Shown: positions 1 to 8,676, numbered from the stretch's first letter. The stretch is DNA of 64,000 bases from an uncultured Parabacteroides sp. (GCA_910577325.1 CAJTMR010000014.1:1-64000), one strand, 5' to 3'. Notes: a model not told the origin generated them from the letters alone. Numbers and translations are program-made.

Positions 1-106
1 GATCGCCTTGATTGGAGTGTTTTTCATAACCTAAATGGTTATCCATCTCTGCTTCTAGCATTTGTTCATAAACACGAGTATGAAGCTCTTTCATGAAAGA
101 AGACAT
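1..106 (-). mobile_element. IS256-family transposase gene, internal part, cut by window edge
   Basis: Reading leftward from an ATG at 106 gives a peptide containing MKELHTRVYEQMLEAEMDNH followed by LGYEKHSNQGD, the N-terminal region typical of IS256-family transposases. The first 20-odd residues expected for the family are missing, and a matching 5' fragment of such a gene sits at 31,206-31,277 in the same orientation. I infer that this is the downstream part of a transposase gene split by the island that follows. The rest lies beyond the left edge. Recognition is from family memory only; the ATG at 106 is probably fortuitous. Confidence 0.7.
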
Positions 107-780
107 ATTACTTTTTCTTACCCATTGAAAACAAGAAACTTACAAAGATTGTCTGCTTGATAGGTAACGATTTGGAAACCAGCGAGCTTCTCTATTCTGC
201 AATGTTCTGCACTAATCGAAAGAACGCTTTCCTCATGTGCAAAAGTAGTGTTTTTCTCCCTCATTACCAAAACTATTCCAATGAAAAATGGAGAAAATTG
301 GACTTCCAAATATAATTTTTACCACCCCTCTATTTTGAAAGTTATGTGATACTCTACTGATAACAGTAGGTGTTTGTTTTATCCCGGCAATAGGCATAGC
401 ATCTACCACTTCAACGATAAAATGTCATTTGTATATGCTTATACACTTCTGCAATTAACGATACAAGTTATTATGTACAGAATCATTGTAACACACATTG
501 ACTTTTCCATTGAAATAGTGCTATATTGCATGGCGGTATCCAATATTCTTATATTTTAACCAGCAATTCGTTGCCGAATCCTTTATGTGCTGCTGTGCTG
601 AAGTACAACAGCACGTCAGTACGACAATAAGTCAGTAAGTCTACACGTCAATGCGTCAGTACAACAGCACGTCAGTACGTTATCAACATTATGCCACTAT
701 TACACTGTACATCAAAGTTTTACTGTTTTGATATATTCTTCTTATTCTATATTCATTCTAATATTCTAATAACCTCTAAC
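107..780. other. Left end of the island, no convincing gene
   Basis: AT-rich stretch between the IS fragment and the first island genes. Short open frames at 118-309 (minus) and 374-559 (plus) show no family resemblance, and I do not call them genes. The stretch holds a direct-repeat cluster at 602-679. The inferred left junction of the inserted element is near 106-110. Confidence 0.5.
602..679. repeat. 22-bp exact direct repeat, two copies
   Basis: Positions 602-623 and 658-679 are identical (core ACAACAGCACGTCAGTAC), with a 56-bp period. The spacer is filled with degenerate copies of the unit GTCAGTA/GTCAATG. The cluster lies about 500 bp inside the inferred left end of the island. It resembles iteron or recombinase arm-site arrangements, but no function can be read from it. 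Confidence 0.75.
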
Positions 781-786
781 TTTTGA

Positions 787-998
787 TTAGTGCCTGCAGG
801 CAGGCGTGTGTGCGACCATTCGCACTAACAGGAAGATATACCCCACTAATATGCCCAAAGGAGATAGTTCCTTAGTTTCTATTCTTCTTTTGTGCAGCTC
901 AGGCATCGGAAAACGATGCTTTGAGAGTCGAAGTAATAGCTCTTTTCTCAATCCGTTTCTTGACGGATTATTGATTTCACATGAAATCAGCAAGGTGT
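787..998. other. Palindrome-rich stretch with doubtful small ORF
   Basis: Begins with a 10-bp palindrome GCCTGCAGGC (792-801), then a 6-bp stem GTGCGA/TCGCAC with a 4-nt loop (810-825). Nested inverted repeats of this sort occur at transfer origins, but no relaxase gene is nearby, so that is only a possibility. A 68-codon minus-strand frame (787-993) covers the same stretch; I cannot assign it to a family. Confidence 0.3.
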
Positions 999-1095
999 CC
1001 TTCGAGTTACCCGAAGGCTTTTCGGTTACTGCCGAAAAGTGGCAGCAGCAAGGTATGTTTTGAGTTACTCAAAACTTTTCGGGTTACTCCGAAAA
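999..1095. other. Four consecutive hairpins with GTTAC-type loops
   Basis: Four perfect stems follow one another: 999-1017 (CCTTCG/CGAAGG), 1018-1039 (CTTTTCGG/CCGAAAAG), 1057-1075 (GTTTTGAG/CTCAAAAC) and 1076-1095 (TTTTCGG/CCGAAAA). All have a loop containing TTA, usually GTTAC. Stem sequences differ while loops are kept, as expected of a selected RNA or protein-binding structure. It lies downstream of the RibD-like gene and outside any convincing gene. A structured RNA, a termination region or a recombination site are all possible. Confidence 0.6.
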
Positions 1096-1204
1096 CCTTG
1101 CCGCTGGGTTACCTCTCCAAAGTCGGGCAACCTATGATTTGTATAAAAACTATACTTGGTGCATCTTTTCCGATTTTAGAAAGAGAGGCATTCGCCAATG
1201 GTAT

Positions 1205-1666
1205 TTATCGTTTTCCAAACAGCTTTTCAAACAAAGACAATTTCTTTTTCAGCGTATTACATTCTTTTCGATACACAGCTTTCAGTGAACCGTCCTTGTA
1301 TGCCTTTATTTCGTTCCGCACCCATTCGCTTTCGGGCAAATCCCCAAGAAACAGGCGGCAACCGTTCCCGGCAATGACGGGTATCGTGCAGAGGATGATT
1401 TCATCCAGCAGGTGCATCCGTGCCATACCGTTGATGATGCTTGCAGTGGTGGCGTTGGCTGCTATGAAATAGGTTGTGGTGGTCTTGTCAAGTACCAGCA
1501 TCGTGAGGGAGGTGTATTCGGAGAGCGGACGGGCGGTTTCCTTCAATTCGGCAATCCCGAACCTGTCCGGCGTTTCGGTCTTGGCAAGCCATTTCTGCGC
1601 TTCTCCTGAACTGTCTGTGAGGCATCCGTCCATCGTGAGGACGGCGAATAATACGACTTTTCCCAT
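1205..1666 (-). CDS. RibD C-terminal / dihydrofolate reductase-like protein
   Basis: A 153-residue protein starting MGKVVLFAVLTMDGCL, matching the N-terminal strand of the RibD C-terminal (DHFR-like) fold, with a late segment containing IPVIAGNGCRLFLGDLPESE that fits the family's nucleotide-binding end. Such single-domain proteins are NADPH-dependent reductases of uncertain substrate. Similar genes commonly sit next to rteA/rteB in Bacteroides conjugative transposons (from memory), which fits its place just downstream of rteB and on the same strand. The 321-bp gap before it suggests its own promoter. Role in riboflavin synthesis is not implied; no deaminase domain is present. Confidence 0.7.
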   Translation of the reverse strand: MGKVVLFAVLTMDGCLTDSSGEAQKWLAKTETPDRFGIAELKETARPLSEYTSLTMLVLDKTTTTYFIAANATTASIINGMARMHLLDEIILCTIPVIAGNGCRLFLGDLPESEWVRNEIKAYKDGSLKAVYRKECNTLKKKLSLFEKLFGKR

Positions 1667-1987
1667 TCGGTCTCTTTTTAGTGATGGTTATGACCGAAAG
1701 CCGTCATACGAAAAATAGCGTGCAAATCACACTACCTTCAAGCGATGGCTCTGGAATGCCTTTACGGAATGTACGTGACTGCACGCTATGCCAAGGCATA
1801 GCATAAGCATCACGCAATCGCTTCCGTAGTTCCAATTTTCCAGATTTTCGCCTGAAACGCCTTGCGGTCTTATTCTATACTATATCTTCATCGGGTAGAA
1901 TTTTTTACTTTCCACGCCCGACTTTTCTCAAATGTTGCTACAAAGGTAGCCTTTTTCCTGTAATTCCTTTCATGTTTTCTCTATTTT
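1667..1987 (-). promoter_or_regulatory. Structured leader between rteB and the RibD-like gene
   Basis: This 321-bp gap holds a minus-strand TACCTTTG promoter-like -7 box (1941-1948 as CAAAGGTA) and several inverted repeats: GCTATGCC/GGCATAGC (1785-1802) and interleaved pairs AGCGTGCA/TGCACGCT and AAGCGAT/ATCGCTT. A long structured 5' leader for the RibD-like gene is the simplest reading. In CTnDOT, expression of the tetQ-rteAB operon is controlled by leader attenuation (established knowledge), so similar control here is conceivable but not shown. Confidence 0.4.
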
Positions 1988-3274
1988 CTATTCTATCCCG
2001 TATGCTTTCATCTTGTTGTACAGTGTGGTACGCCCTATGCCGAGCAGTTCTGCCGTTAATTTTCGGTTGCCATTTGCCCGTTCCAAGGCACGGAGTATCC
2101 TCGTCTTTTCCATGTCGCTTAAAGAAAACGAAGCATCGGACGCCGATGGCATTTCGTCAAACTCCAACGCATCAGCCGTGACCGTATCGCCCTCGGTATG
2201 CAGCACTGCCAAACGCATGGCACTTTTCAGTTCCCTCACATTGCCGCCCCACGTATAGGCAAGCATTTGTTTCTTCGCTTCTGCGTCAAAGCCTTTCACC
2301 TGCTTCTCAAATTCCTCGTTGGCGAGTTGCCGGAAGAAATCCGCCAATGGTATTATGTCCTCACGGCATTCTCGTAACGGGGGAATCTGAATAGTGTATT
2401 CTTTCAGCCGTTGGTAGAGGTCAGCCCGGAAACGCTTTTCAGCGATAGCGGTCAGCAAGTCCTCGTTGGTGGCGGCGATGATACGCACATCGGCTTTCTT
2501 GTCCTTGTTTCCACCCGTGGGTCTGTACCGTTTGGCTTCCAATGCGCGGAGAAGCATCTGCTGCACTTCTATGGACAGGTTGCCTATCTCGTCAAGGAAC
2601 AGCGTGCCTCCGGCGGCTTCCTCCCAGACTCCCAGTCTCTTGCGTTCAGCTCCCGTGAACGCCCCTTTCTCGTGTCCGAACAGGTCGGATGCGGCAAGTT
2701 CCTTCGACAATAGGCCGCAGTCCACGGACACGAATGGTTTGCCTGCCCGTTTGCTCCTTGCGTGTATCTTCTCGGCGATGTGTTCCTTGCCCGTGCCGCT
2801 CTCGCCCAATATCAGGACGCTCATGTTGGTGGATGCCACCAGCCTTATCTTGTTGTATATCTTCTTGAACGCTTCGCTGTTGCGTTCATGGATGGGCGTT
2901 TCTTGCCGTTTCATCTTCTTTTGCAGCGAGTCCAAAAGCGGCGGCAGGTTCATTTCCAACAGGTCCTTGGGAATGAAGTCCTCCGCACCTAACTTCAATG
3001 ACCTCACGGCAATGGGGATTTCGCCATGTTCCGTCATGACGATGTAAGGGTTATTCCTGCCCTGTTTCCGCAGTTCTTCCAGCAGGGCGATGCCGTCACC
3101 ATCGGGCAGGCGCATGTCAGCCAGCACGATGTCGTTCTCCTGTATCTTGGCAAATAGCTTCCGTGCGCCGTTGCTGTTGGAGGTAGTGACGCTTTGGAAG
3201 CCTTTACTCTCCAGCAATCTGCATACATAGTCGGCAAATACAAGGTTGTCCTCTATCACGATTATCCGTCCCAT
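1988..3274 (-). CDS. rteB: RteB, sigma-54-type response regulator
   Basis: A 428-residue regulator with an N-terminal receiver domain (phosphoacceptor Asp53 in LADMRLPDG), a central AAA+ ATPase (Walker A GESGTGKE at 157-164, sigma-54 contact loop GAFTGA at 204-209) and a C-terminal Fis-type helix-turn-helix. This is the architecture of CTnDOT RteB, which activates rteC after tetracycline induction (established for CTnDOT). Its start overlaps the end of rteA by 13 bp, so the two are co-translated. Here no rteC is recognisable downstream, so its target is unknown. All key motifs are intact. Confidence 0.88.
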   Translation of the reverse strand: MGRIIVIEDNLVFADYVCRLLESKGFQSVTTSNSNGARKLFAKIQENDIVLADMRLPDGDGIALLEELRKQGRNNPYIVMTEHGEIPIAVRSLKLGAEDFIPKDLLEMNLPPLLDSLQKKMKRQETPIHERNSEAFKKIYNKIRLVASTNMSVLILGESGTGKEHIAEKIHARSKRAGKPFVSVDCGLLSKELAASDLFGHEKGAFTGAERKRLGVWEEAAGGTLFLDEIGNLSIEVQQMLLRALEAKRYRPTGGNKDKKADVRIIAATNEDLLTAIAEKRFRADLYQRLKEYTIQIPPLRECREDIIPLADFFRQLANEEFEKQVKGFDAEAKKQMLAYTWGGNVRELKSAMRLAVLHTEGDTVTADALEFDEMPSASDASFSLSDMEKTRILRALERANGNRKLTAELLGIGRTTLYNKMKAYGIE

Positions 3275-5583
3275 CGTTCCGCCTCCTTCCTTGCCAAATC
3301 GACAATCAGTTTGCCTTGTGCCAATACCGCATTGACAGCGGACTGCACATATTCATTCACAATGTTTTCCTTGTGGATTGCCTCATACAATGCCGCCAAC
3401 GGCTGTTCTGCCTTTATCAGCATCCACGAGCTTCTGAGGTGGTGTACCCAGTTATCCAACGTTTCCATGTCCTTGGCTTCCGCAGCCTTGCGCACCTCGT
3501 CCATATCGGATTGTGTTGTGGTAATCAAACGCTTCAACGTGCGCTGCTTGTCGCCGAAAGCGAGCAGGGGCGACAGGTCTATGCGGTTTGTCTTGTTCCG
3601 CTTGATGTAACGCTCTGTGACAGCCAACAATTCATCTATGGAGTATGGTTTAGGGAGGACAGCGGCAAACCCTTTTGCTTTCAGTTCCTCTTCCTCCACA
3701 TAACCTGCGGCGGTGGCTGCTACTACGGGGACGATCTGCGAATTGCCGATTTCCGATGTGCGCAGCAGTTCCAGCACTTCATAACCGTTCACTTCCGGCA
3801 TCTTCAGGTCGGTTATCAGCAGGTCGTAGTCTTTTGTGCGCATCTGGTCGGTCAGTTCGTCCACACTTTGACAAGTGTCACATTCCACACCGTTCTGCTT
3901 GTACATGTCATGCAGCATATTGAGTAGCAGGATGTCGTTGTCTATCGCCAATATGTGACAGCCGGAAAGTGATACATGGCAGTCTTGTTTCTTTTCGCCC
4001 GTTACCGCTTCCTCCGCCTTGGGCAAGGGCAGGCTCACGGTGAAGCGGCTTCCCTTGCCCGGTTCGCTTTCTACACGGATGTTTCCTTTCAGCAGCTTCA
4101 CCGTGTCGGATACGATGGCAAGCCCTAATCCGAAGCCGTCTTCCGTCACGGCGTTGCCCAGTCGCTCAAACGGGGTGAATATCCGCTGTTGCTGTTCCTT
4201 GGTCATTCCGGTTCCCGTGTCCGATACCAACAACGTGAATGTGCCATCTGTATAATCAGTGTTTAATGTGATTGTGCCGTTTTTGGTAAATTTGATAGCG
4301 TTGGAAAGCAGGTTACTACCAATACTGATAATACGGTTCTTGTCGCCGCTAACTATCTCGTTCACCCGGTTATCCACCGTGAATGTGAGTTGTTTGCTTT
4401 CCGCCAACGGTGCAAACTCCGTTTTCAAAGTTTCGGCGATGGAGCATAGCTTGAACGGTTTGACGCTTGGTTTTTCCTTGCCGCTGTCCAGCCGGAAATA
4501 CACCAGCAGGCTGTTAATCATCCCTGCCATGCGCCCGGCGGCATCGTGGATGGTCTGTGCGTGGCGCATCCGGTTGTCCGCCTCTGTGTCGTTCAGCAGC
4601 AGTTCGGCGTTACCGCTGATGGCTGTCAGCGGAGTGCGTAGTTCGTGGGTGACGTTTTGGATGAGGTTGCGCCGCAGCTTTATCAGCTTCTTATTCGCCT
4701 CGTTGCTCTCCTGTAATTCGCCGATGAGTTTCTCTCGACGCTTCCGCTCTTGGTCGTTGCGTTTCATTTCCCGATGGATGGCGAGGTAGGATAGGAACAA
4801 CAGGATAATGGCGGCGGATATGGTGATGGTTAACAGCCGCACGGACAATGCCTGCGCTTCTGCTATCTTCCGTTCCCGATGTCCGAAGGAGGTCTGCGCC
4901 TGCGTGTCAAGGTCGCTGACGAGGCGGTTCAGTTCTCGGTTCAATGCCCGGTTGCGGTTGCGCAGGCTGTCTGCATAGGCTTCCATTTCCGCTGTCTGTT
5001 GCTGTTGCAGGGCTATTAGGCTGTCGCTGAACTGGTGCAATTCCTTGGCAGAGGAGAGTATTTGTACGGTTTTCTTGCCACCAAATACTCCTGCCAACCC
5101 GCTTTTCTTCCGCTTCACTGTGCGGATATGTGTCGCCCGGCGTGCCACTTCGGGCAGGTGGTTCACCAAGAGGCTGTCCGCCGCGTCCTGTCGGGCGAAG
5201 ATTTCCGTCAGGTGCAGCAGATGGGTTTCCTTTTCCGTCAAGAGGGTACGCAGGGTGTCTATCTGTGCCGGGCGCACGTAGTCCCGACAATGGGGCTTCA
5301 AGGCTTGTAGTAGACTGTCGGTGCGTAGGCGGAGGGCGCGGTAACGGATGCTGTCGGCTTCTTCCCACCCGATGACGCTCTCACCGAGGGTGGCAAGCCC
5401 GGTGATGTGGCGGTGGGCGGCGTTGATGTCGCGACGCACCTGCTGTATCTCGGCAGACTCGGTTTCTATCTTTTGTATCTGATTTCGCTCATATACCAAT
5501 ATAAAAGCCATGCCTATTCCAACGATAAGCATAACAATGTATCCGAGTGTAATTTTTATCTGTACCCTTCGTTCAAATTTCAT
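3262..5583 (-). CDS. rteA: RteA, hybrid sensor histidine kinase
   Basis: A 773-residue membrane kinase. Membrane segments at about 11-30 and 250-269 flank a helical sensor domain. Then come HisKA with His313 in THELRTPL, HATPase_c (N-box about 424-431, DTGTGM 455-460, FGLGLA 484-489), a receiver domain with Asp592 (ITDLKMPEV) and a C-terminal Hpt domain with His714 (HHLRSSW). This internal His-Asp-His relay would pass phosphate to RteB, encoded just downstream. In CTnDOT the pair follows tetQ; here tatA and a flavodoxin-like gene are upstream instead. No defect is visible. Confidence 0.88.
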   Translation of the reverse strand: MKFERRVQIKITLGYIVMLIVGIGMAFILVYERNQIQKIETESAEIQQVRRDINAAHRHITGLATLGESVIGWEEADSIRYRALRLRTDSLLQALKPHCRDYVRPAQIDTLRTLLTEKETHLLHLTEIFARQDAADSLLVNHLPEVARRATHIRTVKRKKSGLAGVFGGKKTVQILSSAKELHQFSDSLIALQQQQTAEMEAYADSLRNRNRALNRELNRLVSDLDTQAQTSFGHRERKIAEAQALSVRLLTITISAAIILLFLSYLAIHREMKRNDQERKRREKLIGELQESNEANKKLIKLRRNLIQNVTHELRTPLTAISGNAELLLNDTEADNRMRHAQTIHDAAGRMAGMINSLLVYFRLDSGKEKPSVKPFKLCSIAETLKTEFAPLAESKQLTFTVDNRVNEIVSGDKNRIISIGSNLLSNAIKFTKNGTITLNTDYTDGTFTLLVSDTGTGMTKEQQQRIFTPFERLGNAVTEDGFGLGLAIVSDTVKLLKGNIRVESEPGKGSRFTVSLPLPKAEEAVTGEKKQDCHVSLSGCHILAIDNDILLLNMLHDMYKQNGVECDTCQSVDELTDQMRTKDYDLLITDLKMPEVNGYEVLELLRTSEIGNSQIVPVVAATAAGYVEEEELKAKGFAAVLPKPYSIDELLAVTERYIKRNKTNRIDLSPLLAFGDKQRTLKRLITTTQSDMDEVRKAAEAKDMETLDNWVHHLRSSWMLIKAEQPLAALYEAIHKENIVNEYVQSAVNAVLAQGKLIVDLARKEAERWDG

Positions 5584-5604
5584 CGTTCACTATGTTTCAT
5601 ATTG

Positions 5605-5787
5605 TCAGTTTGTTTGGTTTTCATTCCTTATGTCAAGGTCGTTTTCCACGCCTTTCACGCCTTCCTTGAAACTGCGCACCCCTTTGCCCAGACCTTCCAT
5701 CAGTTCGGGTACCCTCTTGCCACCGAAAAACAGCAGAACTACCAACACGATAAAAATTATCTCTTGTGTTCCTATTCCAAACGTCAT
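5605..5787 (-). CDS. tatA: TatA-family protein translocase subunit
   Basis: A 60-residue protein with one N-terminal membrane helix (about residues 8-21), the FGGKRVPEL hinge and an amphipathic helix with spaced glycines, then a short acidic tail: a complete minimal TatA/E. TatA forms the pore of the twin-arginine pathway together with TatC. No tatC lies in the window, so it would have to work with a chromosomal TatC. It sits 22 bp upstream of rteA and downstream of a Tat-signal protein. Two further Tat-signal proteins lie elsewhere in the island, suggesting a dedicated export helper for this cargo. Confidence 0.85.
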   Translation of the reverse strand: MTFGIGTQEIIFIVLVVLLFFGGKRVPELMEGLGKGVRSFKEGVKGVENDLDIRNENQTN

Positions 5788-5882
5788 TATTCAAGATTAA
5801 AACAGTTGAACATCTTTTATAAACTCTTGCCTAACTGATAGGCTTGCTGCGGATAATCCGTGTTCCTGACACTACCCACCGT

Positions 5883-6470
5883 TCACACGCCCGAAGCCAC
5901 CACTTCGCCCACACTTGTCCAACCGAGATAATCCATCAGCGTATGGTAATGCACCAGCATCGGTTCCGCTTCTTTCTTGGCGGTGTCGGCATAGGTCATC
6001 AGAAAGGCTGCTTTCTTTGATACGCCCTTTATCTGTCCGTTGATGGCATAGAAGCGGTCTATCACCCGTTTCATCTGCACCGGGATGCCGAAGTAATACA
6101 TCGGCATGGCAAACACCACCATATCCGCGTCTACCAGGTACGGACGGAGTTTCTGAAAATCATCGTTGAATATGCAAGGTCTGTCCATGTCGCAACGGTT
6201 GCAGGCGCGGCACGGCTCCACCTGTTTGAAAGCACAGTCGAAACGGAACACCTCGTGTCCATGTTCTTCTGCGCCTTTGATAAACTGCTCCGCCAAGTAA
6301 GCGGAATTACTGTTCTTACGGGGACTGCCCGTCAATACTGTTATCTTCATCTTGTTTGTCTTTGATTTGTCATCATTGATATGGTTGAAAGCCTGCATGA
6401 TTCCCATTCCGGCTACCGCCGTTCCTAAGGCTGCCAGTGCAGATTTCTTCAGAAAATCACGTCGTTCCAT
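5883..6470 (-). CDS. Tat-exported flavodoxin-like NAD(P)H-dependent oxidoreductase
   Basis: A 195-residue protein with a twin-arginine signal (ERRDFLKKSALAALG, residues 2-16) followed by an NADPH-dependent FMN reductase/flavodoxin-like domain. The FMN phosphate loop is TGSPRKNSNSAYLAEQF, and a Cys-rich stretch CRACNRCDMDRPC follows at mid-domain. Expected role: an FMN-binding reductase folded in the cytosol and exported through Tat; the substrate is unknown. It is probably co-transcribed with tatA (95-bp gap) and rteAB. The gene directly upstream is only a remnant, so the original operon start has been lost. Confidence 0.8.
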   Translation of the reverse strand: MERRDFLKKSALAALGTAVAGMGIMQAFNHINDDKSKTNKMKITVLTGSPRKNSNSAYLAEQFIKGAEEHGHEVFRFDCAFKQVEPCRACNRCDMDRPCIFNDDFQKLRPYLVDADMVVFAMPMYYFGIPVQMKRVIDRFYAINGQIKGVSKKAAFLMTYADTAKKEAEPMLVHYHTLMDYLGWTSVGEVVASGV

Positions 6471-6483
6471 AGATATCCGAGAT

Positions 6484-6733
6484 TAAAGTCCTGCCATTTT
6501 TTCTTTGCCTTCGGGATAGTGTCCGCCCATAATCTCAATACTGTTTAAATGACAGCGGATGTCCGCCAGTTCTTCAGGGGTGAACTGTAGTCTGCGTTCT
6601 TCCTTTGCATATTCAGTCCTTAATAACCCTTTCAGCTCCCACTTCGTTAGTCATCCCCGAAGCGGCTAACCGTGAAATCTCCGCTACGGTAGTGCTCAAG
6701 CGTATGTTGCAAGCATTGTGATACAATTCACCA
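6484..6733 (-). pseudogene. Remnants of an oxidoreductase operon at the block junction
   Basis: Two short leftward open segments in different frames. The nearer one (6,484 to about 6,650) ends FTPEELADIRCHLNSIEIMG and then GHYPEGKEKMAGL, resembling the C-terminal end of aldo/keto reductases of the larger subfamily. The farther one (about 6,606-6,733) encodes CNIRLSTTVAEISRLAASGM and cannot be named. Neither has a start, and the homology stops at the palindromic repeat beginning near 6,729. I read this as the broken left side of an operon whose right side resumes near 24,234. Confidence 0.55.
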
Positions 6734-6824
6734 CAGATTACACAGATTTATTTACAATTTACTATTTGATGATTAAATCGTACTTCGTAAATTGAAAATA
6801 AAATAATCTGTGTAATCTGTGGTG
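6729..6824. repeat. Palindromic CACAGA element with 20-bp perfect arms
   Basis: CACCACAGATTACACAGATT (6,729-6,748) is repeated as its exact reverse complement at 6,805-6,824, and the interior is itself partly self-complementary. It lies between the junction remnants and the glmS stop codon at 6,831. It could act as a bidirectional terminator or be a MITE-like intergenic repeat. A related but not identical element lies at 22,361-22,497. Confidence 0.8.
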
Positions 6825-6830
6825 CATAAT

Positions 6831-8676
6831 TTATTCCACCGTTACTGATTTAGCCAGATTTCTTGGCTGGTCTACGTCTTTCCTTTTAATCCGGGCAATA
6901 TGGTATGCCAACAATTGCAAAGGGATAGAAGTGACAATCGGTGTAAGGCATTCATATACTTCAGGTATCTCCAAACAATAGTCTGCCATTTGTCTAATGG
7001 ACGCGTCCCCTTTCGTAATAAGAGCGATTACTAAACCGCCACGCGATTTCACTTGTTGGATATTGTTTATTATCTTATCATGAAGGGAATCACTGGGTGC
7101 TATGACTACCGTAGGCATTTCCTGGTCTATTAACGCTATCGGACCATGCTTCATTTCCGCCGCAGGATAGCCTTCGGCATGGATGTATGAGATTTCCTTC
7201 AGCTTTAACGCACCTTCCAATGCGGTAGGATAATTGTAACCACGTCCCAAATACAAAAAGTTACGTGCATAGGTGAAGATTTTGGAAAGTTCACGGATGG
7301 ACGGCTCTAATTTTAGGACTTCTTGAATGGTTTCGGGCATTTCCAGCATAGCGTGGGTAATTTTATAAACCGTATCTTCTGTAATCGTTCCCCGCTCTTG
7401 CCACACACAGAGCAAGCAACGTCAATACGGTCACTTGTCCCGTAAACGCTTTTGTAGAAGCCACACCGATTTCCGGACCTACATGGATGTAAGTTCCCGA
7501 ATCGGTATTACGTGGAATGGATGCACCTACCACATTGCAAATGCCATAAACAAAAGCCCCTTTGCTCCTTGCCAATTGAACGGCACTCAATGTGTCGGCG
7601 GTCTCTCCCGATTGCGATAGGGCAATCACAATATCCCTATCCGTGATTTGTGGATGTCCGTAACAGAATTCGGAGGCATATTCCACTTCTACGGGAAGAC
7701 AGCACAATTCTTGGATGATGCGTTTCCCTATCAGACCGGCATGCCACGATGTTCCACAAGCCACGATAACGATACGGTGCGCTTGAAGGAAACGTTCGCG
7801 GTTTTCTAATACTCCGGATAACACAACCCGTCGCCCGTTGTCGGTAATACGTCCACGCATACAATCGCGCAACGTGTAAGGTTGCTCGAATATTTCTTTC
7901 AGCATGAAAGTCTCATAACCGCCTTTCTCCAATTGTTCCACACTCATCCTTAGCGTCTGGATGTTGAGTTTCGAGTTTTCTCCACTTTCGAGGGACTGGA
8001 TTTTCAAGTAAGACGGACGGGTAATCTCTGCAATCTCATTATCGTTCAAGTAAATCACCTTATCGGTATATCCCACAATAGGAGTGACATCCGATGCGAT
8101 GAATGTCTCTCCGTTTCCTATACCGATAACCAATGGACTGCTTTTCCGTGCGGCAATGAGGGTATTGGGATTTCCCCTCTCCATAACGGCGATGGCGTAT
8201 GCTCCTTCCACCTGTTTCAATGCTTCTTTGATGGCGTCAATCAGACGGCATCCGTTGGTGGTTTGTATATAGTCGATAAGTTGCACCAATACTTCCGTAT
8301 CCGTGTCGCTGGAAAAGACATAACCATGTTGCGCCAATGCCTTTTTCAGAACGGCATAATTTTCTATCGTACCGTTATGTACCAAGGCGATGCGTCCGCT
8401 TTCTGACACTTGTGGATGAGCGTTCTTTTCATTGGGTTCTCCATGTGTAGCCCATCGGGTGTGGGCAATCCCGATGGTTCCGTCTACCTCTTGACCGGTA
8501 GCTTTCGCTTCCAAATCAGCTACCTTCCCTTTCGATTTATATACATTCAAGGTGCCGTTCTCTTTCATTAGGGCAATACCTGCACTGTCATACCCACGGT
8601 ATTCCAGGCGGTGAAGCCCTTTCATCAGCACTTTGTATGCTTTCCGGTGACCTATATATCCTACAATTCCACACAT
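6831..8676 (-). pseudogene. glmS: Glucosamine-6-phosphate synthase, frameshifted
   Basis: Isomerising glutamine:fructose-6-phosphate aminotransferase, which makes glucosamine-6-phosphate for cell wall and LPS. The N-terminal part (8,676 to about 7,395) starts MCGIVGYIG with Cys2 as the glutaminase nucleophile and carries the first SIS domain. The remainder, including the second SIS domain and the C-terminal DQPRNLAKSVTVE, is in another frame from about 7,400 (two overlapping frames, 7,363-8,676 and 6,831-7,415). Restoring a G3 run from G4, or adding two bases, rejoins them near the codons for LCVAR. Either this copy is dead or the run is a sequencing error. It lies 11 bp after gltD in the same operon. 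Confidence 0.85.

Noticed and set aside
118..309. 63-codon minus-strand ORF at the left end
   Set aside because: No family resemblance, AT-rich, and it lies across the inferred junction of the island with the IS fragment.
602..679. CRISPR array
   Set aside because: Only two exact copies of 22 bp, spacer made of degenerate repeat units, no cas genes in the window.
787..993. 68-codon minus-strand ORF read as a small protein
   Set aside because: Overlaps palindromes and hairpins; a plus-strand frame of equal quality covers the same bases. Kept only as a doubtful mention.
1..5600. tetQ or rteC next to rteA/rteB
   Set aside because: Searched both sides of the pair by eye; upstream are tatA and a flavodoxin-like gene, downstream a RibD-like gene, with no ribosomal-protection GTPase or RteC-like frame.
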